Origin: a bacterium
Lineage (GTDB): Bacteria > Planctomycetota > UBA1135 > GCA-002686595
Length of the DNA stretch: 55,622 nucleotides
Reading direction: 5' to 3'
NCBI GenBank assembly: GCA_024226735.1
Contig: JAAELL010000045.1
Location: 1-55,622 of the forward strand
The notes beneath the pieces were generated by a model. That model saw nothing but the letters and a program-made list of their open reading frames with translations, had not been told where the DNA came from and did not search any database. Of this stretch, positions 1 to 12,385 are shown piece after piece. Both the position numbers and the translations under genes were made by a program. Numbering within the stretch: position 1 is the stretch's first letter; every line of letters begins with the position of its first letter.

Positions 1-138
1 CGCGCGGTGGCGGCGTTGCCCCAAGACAGTATCTATCCCTGGTGTGAGTAGCACAGAGGCTACGCACAGAACCCGGCGCCTTGCCCCCACACGAAAGCGG
101 CTCGGACAAATGCGCCGAACTTTCGACTCACACCACTA
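1..138. mobile_element. Truncated end of an insertion element or MITE
   Basis: No gene is visible here. The segment contains TGGTGTGAGT at 40-49 and its exact reverse complement at 126-135. The right-hand copy extends to ACTCACACCACTAGC (126-140). That same 15-mer forms one arm of a perfect palindrome at 55464-55494 near the other end of the window. Coding sequence of an unrelated gene starts directly after it. I infer a terminal inverted repeat with a subterminal copy, ending at a CTAG site whose TA could be a duplicated target, as IS630/mariner-like elements make. No transposase is in view, so the family is a guess. Confidence 0.45.
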
Positions 139-336
139 GCGATCGACACGTTCGACAGCGGTGCCTACCCGCCGTGGTCCGACTTCAGCGCCAGCCCGGT
201 GGGTTTCAGCAACCTCCTGTACACCGCCGGTGGAACCGGCCAGAGACTGTTTGCGTTCGGCGTCGCGGTCGACGGACTGGGGAAGGTCTTCGTCGCGGAC
301 TACGCCGGCCGAGCGCGGGTGTACGCCTGCTTCTGA
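139..336 (+). pseudogene. 3' fragment of an NHL/beta-propeller-like secreted protein
   Basis: The frame ending in TGA at 334-336 reads AIDTFDSGAYPPWSDF and then GVAVDGLGKVFVADYAGRAR before ending VYACF. The G-[VI]-A-V-D-x-x-G-x-V-[FY]-V-A-D pattern is the signature of an NHL-type propeller blade. Sense begins exactly where the mobile-element repeat at 126-140 stops, there is no start codon, and the frame meets a stop at 49-51. The natural reading is that an element insertion cut off the 5' part of the gene, leaving about 65 C-terminal codons. No function is expected. The short length makes the family call tentative. Confidence 0.5.
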
Positions 337-438
337 GAGTCGGTTCCACCTCACGGATGGATTGGCCGACGAGCCGCGTCCATCGCGCGCCGCCCCCCCC
401 GTACGCGTAACACGGCGGCATCCGGTATCCTCACCAAG

Positions 439-3204
439 ATGACCACTCCTGAATCGCTGTTTGCCTCCTTTCTGGCCAGCGGGAAAGCCGGTGAAGGGAT
501 CGAGCTGGAGGAGCTGTGCGGCGCGCATCCCGAGCACGCGGCGCAGCTGCGCGAGCTGCACCGTCAATGGCTCCGCCTGGACGACATTCAGCGTCGCTTC
601 GGTCTGTCGGGCAGCCTGACCGAGCGGCTGCACAGGGTGCACGGCGCCAAGATCGATCCACAGGTCGAGCTCGGAGATGAGTACGCGGGCGACTTCACAA
701 AGCAACTCGTCGACCGCTTGTCCAGCCGCACGCCTGCGTCGAACCGCTACCACCTGAAGGGCGAGGTCGGGCGCGGCGGAATGGGTGCGGTACTGCGGGT
801 GTGGGACGAAGACCTGCGCCGGCACCTGGCGATGAAGGTGATGCTCGGCAAGCGTGAGCCTCAGACGTCGGACGGCAAACCGGCCGTCGACTCGATTCAC
901 CTCGCGCGCTTTCTCGAGGAGGCCCAGGTGACCGGACAGCTCGACCACCCCGGCATCGTGCCGGTGCACGAGCTCGGCCTCGACGCGGACGGCCAGGTGT
1001 TCTTCACCATGAAACTCGTGAATGGCACGACGTTGGGCGACGTCTTCGATGAGCTCGCCGCGGGTTCGGACAACTGGACGGAAGTGCGCGTTCTCGGCCT
1101 GATCGTGAAGATCTGCGAGGCGATGAGTTACGCGCACGCCAAGGGCGTCATTCACCGCGACCTCAAGCCGGCCAACGTGATGGTGGGTAAGTTCGGCGAG
1201 GTCTACGTGATGGACTGGGGGCTGGCGAAGATCCTCGGCCGCGAGGACGAGAAGGACCTGCGCGTCCAGCCCGAGGCCCCGGCCCGGACGAGCGACCTGC
1301 TCTCCGATCGGCGTGACCAGGCAGGGCAGACACCGGACTCGCCGCTGTACACGATGGACGGCGACGTGGTCGGCACACCGGCCTACATGGCCCCGGAGCA
1401 GGCCGCTGGGCGCGTATCCGAGATGGGGCCGCCGTCGGACGTCTACGCGTTGGGTGCGATGCTCTACCAGCTCATGGCCGGGCACATGCCCTACGTGCCG
1501 CCGCGCATTCGCCTTAACAACTACGCGGTCTGGCAGCGCGTCCAGGAGGGCCCTCCGCGGCCGCTGCACGAGCTCGCGCCCGCGTCCCCTCCCGAGCTGG
1601 TCGCGATCTGCGAGCGAGCGATGGAGCGCGAGGCCCGTGCGCGTTATCCGGACGTGCAAGCTCTCGCGGCGGACCTGGCGGCCTACGTCGAGGGGCGTGT
1701 GGTGCGGGCCTACGAGAAGGGAGCGTTGGCGGAGATTCGCAAGTGGGTACGACGGAACCGTGCGATGGCGGCGACCCTGTTCCTGCTGCTGGTCTCCGTC
1801 ATCGGTGGTCTTGGAGGGATCGGGTACGTCAACGCCGCACACGCGAGCGAGCTCGAGGGCAAGAACGACGACCTCATGGATGCCACCGCGGTCGCCGAGT
1901 CCGAGAGGAAGACGGCGGAGCAAATCCAGACGTTCCTGCAGGACATGATCACGATCGCCAACCCGAGCCGCGGGTTCGGCGCCCAGGTCACCGTCCGAGA
2001 GATGATGGGCGACGCCTCCAAGCGACTCGAGACCCAGTTCGAGGACGACCTCGATCTGCGCTCGAACCTCGAACAGACTCTCGCGAGCACGTACTTCTCG
2101 ATCGGGATCCCGGATGACGGGGAACGGCTGCAATTGAGAGCGATCGATACCCGACGACGATTCCTGCCCGAAGGGGATTGGAAGCTGGCGCGCTGGATGA
2201 TCAACCTCGGGGACCTGGCCGGAGCTCGGCGTTTCACGGGCCCCGTCACCGCGGAGCACACCGCCGACCTCCTCCACGAGGCCATCGAGATCTGCGACCG
2301 GGTCGGCAGCGATGAGCCCGCCTTGCGCGCTCTCGCGGAGGTGGCCAAGGCTGACTTGGCCCAGGCGATCAGCATTCGGGACGGACTCATCGAGGAGCGC
2401 AAGGTCCCCGACTACATGGTCAAGGGCTTCGCGACGTTCTGGAAGCTCGAGGAAGAACAGACACGAGAACGTTTGGAACAACTCGTGCTCCAGCTCGAGC
2501 AGGCCTGGAACGACGGCGGTGCCGCAGCCGCGGCGATCGCGCTCCGACCCGAGCTGGAACCCTACATGGACAACGTGTTCCTCCGGAACAACATCCCTTC
2601 GGGACTCGAGCGGCTCTCGGAGTGGGCGGAGAGTGCCCGGCGCAACGAGGTGGCCAGCGCCCTGCGCGCCTGCGCCGTCGATTTCCTGCGGACCGAGAAG
2701 GGGTTCAAGACCTACGACATGTGGGCCTCCTGGCGCCAGTACTCCGCCCTACTCGTACGCACCCGGCAGTGGAAGGTAGCCCTGCCCGAGGCGAAGGCCT
2801 GCGTTCAGTTCGGTGACGAGCAGTACCCGAACGACATGGCGGGACGGCTCGAGTCCCACCACGCACTGGTGTCTGCAATGCGGGGAGCGGGGACGAAGAC
2901 GGGCTTCAAGGATGCCCTCAACGCTCGCCTCGAGATCGCCCGTAGAGCGCACGCTGAGGGCGCGAATGCACCGATCGCCGCCCTGATCGAACTGGCCGAG
3001 GAAAGCGGCAAAGAAGACGCTGCGGTCGCCCGCGAGCTCCTCCTCGAAGCCTGGGGGCACCTGGAATTGCTCCCCGCCGAGAACGAGGACCTGCGCGGTG
3101 CGTGCGCTCTGATGCTCTTGCGCCTCTACGAAGCCGCCGGCACGCCGGAGGAGGCCGAGCCCTACCGCGCTTGGGTCGAGATTCGGTCGGCGAACTCCAA
3201 GTAG
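439..3204 (+). CDS. Transmembrane Ser/Thr protein kinase with helical-repeat C-terminal region
   Basis: The product is 921 residues. Residues 1-100 form a helical leader with the H-P-E-x-A-x-x-L-R-E-L pattern often seen before planctomycete kinases. The Hanks-type kinase domain spans about 104-395: Gly loop GRGGMG at 111-116, ATP lysine K133, catalytic HRDLKPAN with D241 and N246, and DWG (D259) in place of DFG, a variant frequent in this phylum. The loop GTPAYMAPEQ follows. One membrane segment lies near 435-455 (ATLFLLLVSVIGGLGGIGYV), then a coiled region and a TPR-like helical region to the end. All catalytic residues are present, so it should be an active membrane-bound kinase with its kinase domain inside the cell. 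Its signal and targets are unknown. The start follows a gene-free stretch and gives the full leader. Confidence 0.93.
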   Translation: MTTPESLFASFLASGKAGEGIELEELCGAHPEHAAQLRELHRQWLRLDDIQRRFGLSGSLTERLHRVHGAKIDPQVELGDEYAGDFTKQLVDRLSSRTPASNRYHLKGEVGRGGMGAVLRVWDEDLRRHLAMKVMLGKREPQTSDGKPAVDSIHLARFLEEAQVTGQLDHPGIVPVHELGLDADGQVFFTMKLVNGTTLGDVFDELAAGSDNWTEVRVLGLIVKICEAMSYAHAKGVIHRDLKPANVMVGKFGEVYVMDWGLAKILGREDEKDLRVQPEAPARTSDLLSDRRDQAGQTPDSPLYTMDGDVVGTPAYMAPEQAAGRVSEMGPPSDVYALGAMLYQLMAGHMPYVPPRIRLNNYAVWQRVQEGPPRPLHELAPASPPELVAICERAMEREARARYPDVQALAADLAAYVEGRVVRAYEKGALAEIRKWVRRNRAMAATLFLLLVSVIGGLGGIGYVNAAHASELEGKNDDLMDATAVAESERKTAEQIQTFLQDMITIANPSRGFGAQVTVREMMGDASKRLETQFEDDLDLRSNLEQTLASTYFSIGIPDDGERLQLRAIDTRRRFLPEGDWKLARWMINLGDLAGARRFTGPVTAEHTADLLHEAIEICDRVGSDEPALRALAEVAKADLAQAISIRDGLIEERKVPDYMVKGFATFWKLEEEQTRERLEQLVLQLEQAWNDGGAAAAAIALRPELEPYMDNVFLRNNIPSGLERLSEWAESARRNEVASALRACAVDFLRTEKGFKTYDMWASWRQYSALLVRTRQWKVALPEAKACVQFGDEQYPNDMAGRLESHHALVSAMRGAGTKTGFKDALNARLEIARRAHAEGANAPIAALIELAEESGKEDAAVARELLLEAWGHLELLPAENEDLRGACALMLLRLYEAAGTPEEAEPYRAWVEIRSANSK

Positions 3205-3721
3205 CCGTCCACCCACGGGTCCCCTCCGCCACGACGCTCCCGACGTCGACCCGGTGCACGAGCGCGACGTGCGGGACTTCGCCTGCGTCGACGTAGACCG
3301 CAAGGTCTCCCGCCTGCGGCGCCTCGACCGAGCGGAACAGGCGCGGCAGCACGGATGACAAGGAGAGCGGCCCCGTACGGCCGAAGAAGACGGGAGGCGT
3401 CTGACCCCGTACCCCCAAGCGCCTGCTGAGTGCGTAGTGCTGGCAGAACCCGTAGCCCTGGCACGCCAGCCCGACCTCGACCACTTCGATTCCGGGGATC
3501 TCCCTCAACCCTCGCGCGCCCACCAGGAGCTCCCCCTGTGGGCCCGCGTGTCCGTCACCCGCCAGGTCGAGTCTCCGCTCGCCCCGCGGGAGGTCGAGCT
3601 GGGCGCGGAGGGCCGACCGGTAGGCCCGGAGCCGCTCGCGCCCGTCGGCTCGCGTTGCCAAGCGCGCGTCGACCCGCGCACGGGCGGGGTGGCTCCCGTC
3701 GATTCTCACGGTCGGCCCCAC
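3162..3721 (-). CDS. Hypothetical protein, possible NlpC/CHAP-like cysteine peptidase, probably frameshifted
   Basis: This is the third gene of an ABM monooxygenase / sulfatase operon. Its GTG (3721) lies 3 bp after the sulfatase stop. The N-terminal 100 residues are Arg-rich and unrecognised. The middle has ACQGYGFCQHYALSRRLG and later GDLAVYVDAGEVPHVALVH, which recalls the Cys...GD(L/V)V...HVALV arrangement of NlpC/P60 and CHAP peptidases. That assignment is an inference. Up to about 3222 the frame has strong GC at third positions. Beyond that the opened frame loses this bias, while the neighbouring frame reads DPWVDGYLEFADRISTQAR and stops at 3162 with good bias. I therefore propose a one-base shift near 3215-3225. 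Without it, the frame runs on to 2918 inside the kinase gene as apparently meaningless sequence. Confidence 0.45.
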
Positions 3722-3724
3722 GAC

Positions 3725-5137
3725 TCAATCGAGATCGTTCTCCCGAACGTCCTTCAGCTTCGCCGCCAGCTTCGCCCGAAAGCCCTCGACGACCTCGCGG
3801 TACTTCGGCTCCTGCGCGAGGTTGGTGTACTGCATCGGGTCCTTGTTCATGTCGAACAGCTCCGCTCCCTTCGAGCCGTCCTCCGCGTACTGGATGTACG
3901 CCCAGTCGTCCTCACGCAAGAGGAACCCTTTGCCGTTCACGCAGAACGCCGCCTCGCGCACGGTGTGGCGCGGATCGTCGAGCATGCGCGAGACGTCTTC
4001 TCCCTGCAGGCGGTCGGGAACCTCGAGTCCGCACAGGCTCGCGAGCGTCGGGTAGAGGTCGAGCAACTCGACGAACGAGTTACACACCGCGGGGTCCTTA
4101 CCGGGCACGCTGATGATGAGCGGCACAGCAGCCGACTCCTCGTGCAAGCTCACCTTGGCCCAGAAGTCGTGCTCGCCGAGGTGGTAGCCGTGGTCGCTCG
4201 TGAAGATGACGATCGTCTCGTCATCGAGCTCGGCCTCGCGCAGCGCCGTGAGGACCTTGCCGACCTGCGCGTCCATGAAGGCGACCGAGGCGTAGTAGCC
4301 CGCGACCGCCTTCTTCTGGCGGACGACGTCCATCTTCATGTTCTTGCTGGTCTTGTAGTTGATGCCGGCCTTGGGAATGTCGTCCCAGTCGCCCTTCACC
4401 TTCGGCGGGAGCTCGGACTCCTCGAAGGGAAACGGATCGTAGTACGGCCGCGGGGCAACGAAGGGCACATGCGGGCGGACGAAGCCGACGCCGAGGAAGA
4501 AGCGTTCGTCCTTGTGCTTCGCGATCAGCTCGCACGCCTTCGCGGCGGCCTTGCCGTCCGAGTGGACGAGGTCGTCGCCATCGGCCTGAACGACGACGAA
4601 GGTGTTGCCGCCGACGACGGACTTCTTCCCATCGGGGTTGCCCTCGAGCGTCTCGCCCGCGCCCGGAGCCTTCCATTCGGGGCCCTGGCAGTTGAAGCGC
4701 TCCGTCCAGGAGCGCGGGTCGTCCGCACCGTCGGAGCCCTTCTCGATCCCCCCCGGCACGCCCATGTGGAAGATCTTGCTGACGCGCGCGGTGTAGTAGC
4801 CCGCGTTCTTGAAGTGCTCCGGCCACGTCGCGCGGTCGCCAATCTTCGGGCGCGGGCTCTTGTAGCCGAGCATCCGGATAGCGTGCGGGTAGTAGCCGGT
4901 CAGAAACGACGCGCGCGAGGGGCCGCAGTAGGTGCCCTGGCAGTAGGCGCGCGTGAAGCGCACGCCACGCGCGGCAAGCGCGTCGATGTTGGGCGTCTCA
5001 CAGACCTCGTTGCCGTAGCAGGAGAGTGCCGTCGCCGTCAAGTCGTCCGAGATAATGAAGAGGACGTTGTACGACCGCTCCCGCTCCTGGCCGAGCGCGG
5101 AGCCGCACAGGACGCTAGCGAGCAGCAACCACCTCAC
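3725..5137 (-). CDS. Secreted sulfatase, iduronate-2-sulfatase type
   Basis: The product is 470 residues. A GTG start at 5137 is preceded on the minus strand by GAGGAGGCGCC, a good ribosome site, and overlaps the stop of the ABM gene by GTGA, indicating translational coupling. A short signal peptide (WLLLASVLCGSALG) precedes the sulfatase domain: NVLFIISDDL (metal-binding DD), active-site CGPSRAS in which the Cys would be converted to formylglycine, GFVRPHVPFVAP, and the C-terminal metal site TSDHGYHLGEH. The layout matches S1-class iduronate-2-sulfatase-like enzymes, which remove sulfate esters from polysaccharides outside the cytoplasm. Maturation needs a formylglycine-generating enzyme. 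The two FGE-like domains in this window are fused to kinases and are not obvious candidates. Confidence 0.93.
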   Translation of the reverse strand: MRWLLLASVLCGSALGQERERSYNVLFIISDDLTATALSCYGNEVCETPNIDALAARGVRFTRAYCQGTYCGPSRASFLTGYYPHAIRMLGYKSPRPKIGDRATWPEHFKNAGYYTARVSKIFHMGVPGGIEKGSDGADDPRSWTERFNCQGPEWKAPGAGETLEGNPDGKKSVVGGNTFVVVQADGDDLVHSDGKAAAKACELIAKHKDERFFLGVGFVRPHVPFVAPRPYYDPFPFEESELPPKVKGDWDDIPKAGINYKTSKNMKMDVVRQKKAVAGYYASVAFMDAQVGKVLTALREAELDDETIVIFTSDHGYHLGEHDFWAKVSLHEESAAVPLIISVPGKDPAVCNSFVELLDLYPTLASLCGLEVPDRLQGEDVSRMLDDPRHTVREAAFCVNGKGFLLREDDWAYIQYAEDGSKGAELFDMNKDPMQYTNLAQEPKYREVVEGFRAKLAAKLKDVRENDLD

Positions 5138-5430
5138 GGCGCCTCCTCGCGCTCGAGCCGCATCAGGGTCAGACTCTCGATCATGTTGCCGATGCGCTCG
5201 CGGTTGCGAACGATGTGATCGGAGTCGAGGTGGCGCTCCAGGTGCGCCGCGCTCTCCCACGTCTCGTAGAACACGAAGCGCGTCGAGCTCTCGAGGTCGC
5301 GGTGCAGGTCGTAGCGGATGCAGCCGTTTTCAGCGCGGGTGGGAGCGATCAGGCCTCGCAGCCCGGCGAGGACCTGGTCCTCGTCGCCGGGGCGCGCGTT
5401 GATCGTGGCGATGACGGTGAGGTGGGTCAT
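5134..5430 (-). CDS. Antibiotic-biosynthesis-monooxygenase (YgiN-like) domain protein
   Basis: The 98-residue product is a single ABM ferredoxin-like domain: TVIATINARPGDEDQV, the helix with LIAPTRAENGCIRYDLH, FVFYETWESAAHLERHL, and a final helix with DHIVRNRERI. Members act as cofactor-free quinol monooxygenases or small heme/quinone-handling dimers; the substrate here is unknown. It is the first gene of an operon and its TGA overlaps the GTG of the sulfatase. ABM-sulfatase pairing has no metabolic logic that I know of, so co-expression may simply be positional. Length and start fit the family. Confidence 0.88.
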   Translation of the reverse strand: MTHLTVIATINARPGDEDQVLAGLRGLIAPTRAENGCIRYDLHRDLESSTRFVFYETWESAAHLERHLDSDHIVRNRERIGNMIESLTLMRLEREEAP

Positions 5431-5570
5431 GGGGACAGAGTACCCCCGTCAAAAAGCCCGTGAAACCTCGAGAAGCTCGCTGCCCCCCCGGTTCTCCGGT
5501 ACATGGCCAGCCGCGCCCGGCCACCTCCCAAGCACCTCACCCCCACCGGCGCTCGACCGCCTGCCTCCCC

Positions 5571-5980
5571 ATGCGACCCTCACTCCTCCAACTCACCCTC
5601 TCCACCACGCTGACGCTGGCCACCGCCGCCGCACAGACCCCCGACCCGAACTACGTGCTCGAGGCCGGCCACGTCGCCGGCATGCCCGGCGACACCGTCA
5701 GCGTCCCCGTCCTTTTCACGAACACCGGCAGCAACGTCGACGCCTGGCAGTTCAGCCTCGGCGTGCCCAGCCCCCTGATCAACGACTCCGGCCACGAAGG
5801 CGCGACGACCGCGGCGCTGAACAACGACAACGGCCCCGACTTCAACGGGACGCTCCCGCGTCCGGGCGGCTTCACGGTCGGCGTGCTCATCAGCTTCATG
5901 AGCACCAGGCGTGGTTCCGCGATCAGAACCCGATGGCGACGTCGAACTTCACGGATGGGATATCGCTGACGTTCCAGTGA
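5571..5980 (+). pseudogene. Secreted protein with the WYRD-type C-terminal domain, internally deleted
   Basis: The gene begins with a clean signal peptide (MRPSLLQLTLSTTLTLATA, then AAQ) and a cohesin-like stretch (AGMPGDTVSVPVLFTNTGS) that continues to about residue 110. Near 5904 the reading frame changes: the adjacent frame carries only the last part of the shared C-terminal domain (QAWFRDQNPMATSNFTDG, ending TFQ and TGA at 5978-5980). The C-terminal part of the cohesin-like region and about 100 residues of the C-terminal domain are missing. The simplest explanation is an out-of-frame internal deletion. Left as it is, translation would end at 5969 with an Arg-rich tail. Confidence 0.8.
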
Positions 5981-5995
5981 TGTGACGAGAGCACA

Positions 5996-6022
5996 TCGAG
6001 GCCCACGCCGAATGGGCCTCGA
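5996..6022. terminator. Hairpin terminator candidate
   Basis: TCGAGGCCCA (5996-6005) and TGGGCCTCGA (6013-6022) form a perfect 10-bp stem with a 7-nt loop, 15 bp after the stop of the preceding broken gene. There is no T-run, which is usual in GC-rich genomes. It separates that gene from the next secreted-protein gene. Confidence 0.6.
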
Positions 6023-6088
6023 CGCAGCCAACCGCGCGCGCTCGCGGTAGGATGAGAAGCCCATCGTCCCCAACAACGAGGCTCCTCC

Positions 6089-7300
6089 ATGAAGCACGCT
6101 CAACTCACCACGCTCGCCTCGACGGTCCTCGCTTCGACGGCGTTCGCCCAGCTCCCGCCGCCGACGCCCGGCACGACCGAGTGGCGCTTCACGGGCGACA
6201 CCGGCGTCTTCGTCGACAAGGTCGCCGGTCCGGGCACGCTCGAGTACGCCGACGGCGACGGCGGCATGACCGATCAGCTCGACCTGTTCACGACCACGTC
6301 CACCGCCAGCATCCCCGACATCGGCGGCATCGACGCTCCGGTGATGTTCTTCGACCTGCACACGCCGTCGATGGGGTACGAGATCCGCACGCTCACGGGC
6401 GCTGCGAACAACGACAACTGGCGCTTCACGCTCGTGTTCGACCTCTACGTCGACGCGAACAACATGGACGGTTGGCTCGCCCTGTGGCAAGGCAACGCGA
6501 TCAACGCGAACGACGCCGAGCTGTTCCTGCGCCCCGTGACCGAGAGTCTCTACCAGGCCGGGTCGGGCACCGTCGCCGCCGGCAGCTGGAGCCGTGGGCA
6601 GTGGCTGCGCATCGTGAATGTCGTCGACTTTCCGGACGCCACGGGGAACCCGACCTCGGCGGACACCGGCGACATCTACATCGACGGCGTGCTCGCGTTC
6701 TCCGGCGTGGCGCCTGACTGGTTCTACGACGGACAGACCAACCCGTGCTGGATCCTGGCCGACGAGAACAACGAGACGTCGCAGGGCTACATCGCCAACC
6801 TGGCCTTCACCGACGCGCTGCTGACGCCGGGCGAGGTCGTGACGCTGGGCGGCCCCAAGGCGAACGGCGTGTTCGACTTCAACGCGCCGCTCGGCGTGAA
6901 CTACTGCGGACCCGCGATCCCCAACTCGACGAACTTCCCGGCGACCATCTCGGCCAACGGTAGCCTGAACGTGGCGGCCAACGACGTCACGCTCAGCGCG
7001 GCGGGGCTCCCACCGGGCCAGTTCGGGTACTTCCTCGCGGGACAGACGCAGGGCTTCTTCAATCCGCCCGGGAGCCAAGGGCTCATCTGCCTGGTCGGCA
7101 ACATCGGCCGCTACAACCAGATCGCGAACATCATCCAGGGGCCGATGGGAAGCATCCAGATCGACCTCACCGCGATCCCCGTCAACCCGCCGGCCGCGGC
7201 GCAAGCGGGCGAGACGTGGAACTTCCAGTGCTGGTACCGGGACCTGAACCCGACGCTGACGAACAACTTCACGGACGGGCTCGAAATCACTTTCCAGTGA
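6089..7300 (+). CDS. Secreted LamG/concanavalin-like protein with the WYRD-type C-terminal domain
   Basis: The product is 403 residues. The signal peptide MKHAQLTTLASTVLASTAFAQ is followed by a domain of about 245 residues rich in beta-strand and aromatic residues (TEWRFTGDTGVFVDKV, WRFTLVFDLYVDANNMDGWL, QWLRIVNVVDF, GDIYIDGVLAFSG) that resembles a concanavalin A/LamG jelly roll. From about residue 270 comes the shared module: YCGPAIPNSTNFPATISANG, LPPGQFGYFLAGQTQGFF, LICLVGNIGRYN, ETWNFQCWYRDLNP, NNFTDGLEITFQ at the C-terminus. It lies next to a broken relative, consistent with local duplication. Likely exported and surface-associated; ligand unknown. Confidence 0.85.
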   Translation: MKHAQLTTLASTVLASTAFAQLPPPTPGTTEWRFTGDTGVFVDKVAGPGTLEYADGDGGMTDQLDLFTTTSTASIPDIGGIDAPVMFFDLHTPSMGYEIRTLTGAANNDNWRFTLVFDLYVDANNMDGWLALWQGNAINANDAELFLRPVTESLYQAGSGTVAAGSWSRGQWLRIVNVVDFPDATGNPTSADTGDIYIDGVLAFSGVAPDWFYDGQTNPCWILADENNETSQGYIANLAFTDALLTPGEVVTLGGPKANGVFDFNAPLGVNYCGPAIPNSTNFPATISANGSLNVAANDVTLSAAGLPPGQFGYFLAGQTQGFFNPPGSQGLICLVGNIGRYNQIANIIQGPMGSIQIDLTAIPVNPPAAAQAGETWNFQCWYRDLNPTLTNNFTDGLEITFQ

Positions 7301-7408
7301 CCCGAGGCCAGTTGCACTCGCAGTTCTCGGCGTCGTGGGTGACCAGGCCAGTAGGGTGACGCGACCCGGTGTTGAGCACGGGCCACGTCGGCCAGGCGGA
7401 CTAGCCGG

Positions 7409-7987
7409 CTACTCGCAGAACGTGACGCGGACCGCGCCGGAGGTGTTGAAGCCGGGGCCTCCACCGGCCGCGTCGCGGAAGAGGAACTGGAAGTGCAGCC
7501 CCCCACCCGCTACTCCCGTGAACGGCGGCGGAAGCGCCGCCGCGTCCACCGCCAGGAGGGCGTCTCCGAACACGCTCGTCAGCACGATCGGTGGGAGCCG
7601 CAGGACACCCGGAGAGAATGGGTCGATACACAGCACGCCGTTGCCGAACGGCACGTCGGCTGCGCTCGGGCCACAGAGGAAAATGCCGAAAGTGTTCGCG
7701 GGGCAGCTGAAAGCGACGAGCGTCATGTTGCTCAACGCCAGATGCAAGCTGCCGGCGACGAGGATCTGCGCCGCGACGCCGCTCGAGTTCGGCACGGCCT
7801 CGCACGTGGGCTCTGCGCGACACGTCGGCCTCTCGAACGCCCCCATGTCGACCACGGGATCCTGTCCACTTCCGGTCGTCGGCGCCGCGGGTGCGTCTTG
7901 CGCTCGAACCTCGCCCAAGAGGTCGAGCGGCGTCGACTCGCCGACGTCACCGTCGCCGTCGACGTCCGCGTCTTCCACGCTTGGCAT
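7409..7987 (-). pseudogene. 5'-truncated choice-of-anchor-Q type surface protein
   Basis: The readable part starts at an internal ATG (7987) with DADVDGDGDVGE and continues to PVVDMGAFERP, the usual tail of right-handed beta-helix proteins annotated as choice-of-anchor Q domain-containing. The large beta-helix that should precede it is missing: the ABC exporter gene starts divergently only 59 bp away. A divergent relative of the shared C-terminal domain follows (CEAVPNSSGVAAQILVAGS, FGIFLCGPS, GVLCIDP, HFQFLFRDAAGGGPGFN, AVRVTFCE). An intact protein of this type would be several hundred residues longer, so I call it a 3' remnant. Confidence 0.65.
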
Positions 7988-8045
7988 GAACCGACAACCG
8001 ATTTGGTCGGCGACCGCGCAGGCCGTAGGCTCCGCGGCACAAGAC

Positions 8046-9797
<1,752 letters not shown>

Positions 9798-9804
9798 ACG
9801 ACCC

Positions 9805-10359
9805 ATGGGCTCCCCGGCCATCCGCTCCGCGACCCGCGCCGACCGCGACACGTGGTTGCGCCTGCGCACGGCCCTCGCGAGCTTCGACGACCTGATGGAG
9901 GCGCGTGGGGTCGAACCGCGCATCGAGGGCTACACCGACGCGGACGCGATCGGCTGGTGCGTCGCGGCGATCGAGGAGTGCCTGCCGCACGCCGAGCGCT
10001 GCGGCGTCGTCATGGGCCTCGAGAATCATTGGGGCATCTCGCTCGAGGTCGACAACATGCTCGAGATCCTCCGGGCCGTCGATTCGCCGTGGCTGATGGC
10101 GACCGCGGACACGGGCAACTTCCTCGAGGATCCCTACGAGCGCCTCGCGCGGATCGCCCCGCACACCGTCCTCGTTCAGGCCAAGACCTACTTCGGCCAC
10201 GGGCGCTGGTACACGCTGGACCTCGACTACGCGCGCATCGCCGAGATCTTCCGGACGGCCGGGTTCGCCGGATACGTGTCACTCGAGTTCGAGAGCGACC
10301 ACGAGCCGCGGGCCGGCATCGAGAAGAGCCTCGCACTGCTGCGTGAGCACTTCAGCTGA
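9805..10359 (+). pseudogene. 5'-truncated xylose-isomerase-like TIM-barrel protein
   Basis: From SFDDLMEARGVEPRIEGY onwards the sequence matches the second half of planctomycete sugar-phosphate isomerase/epimerase proteins: VVMGLENHWG (metal-ligand region), MATADTGNFLEDPYERL, VLVQAKTYFGHGRWYTLDLD, GYVSLEFESDHEP, IEKSLALLREHF. The family is normally about 270-300 residues. Here the first three beta/alpha units, about 100 residues, are absent and replaced by about 25 residues of unrelated leader. It starts 7 bp after the ABC exporter stop. With part of the barrel missing it should not fold, so I treat it as a remnant, although an open frame remains and read-through from the exporter is possible. 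Confidence 0.7.
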
Positions 10360-10470
10360 GCGAGGGGAACGTCCAGGCCCGTTTTGAGCCGGGTTCGGGG
10401 TTGCTGAAGCTGCGGACTACGCCGTAGACCCTATGGAGCAGCGGGCCTTCGCAGCCGAACATGATCCGGC

Positions 10471-10476
10471 AGGAGG
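10471..10476 (+). promoter_or_regulatory. Shine-Dalgarno site that fixes the histidine-kinase start
   Basis: AGGAGG lies 5 nt before GTG 10482, while the upstream in-frame ATG at 10461 has no such motif. This favours the GTG start. Confidence 0.7.
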
Positions 10477-10481
10477 AAAGC

Positions 10482-12368
<1,887 letters not shown>

Positions 12369-12385
12369 GATCCCCGTGCTTCCAC

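Noticed and set aside
136..2481. A 781-codon open frame on the minus strand
   Set aside because: Antisense to the Ser/Thr kinase with all motifs on the plus strand; composition is that of a mirror frame.
10360..10460. Possible small RNA or riboswitch before the hybrid histidine kinase
   Set aside because: I saw no conserved riboswitch core or strong paired structure, only scattered short GC stems.
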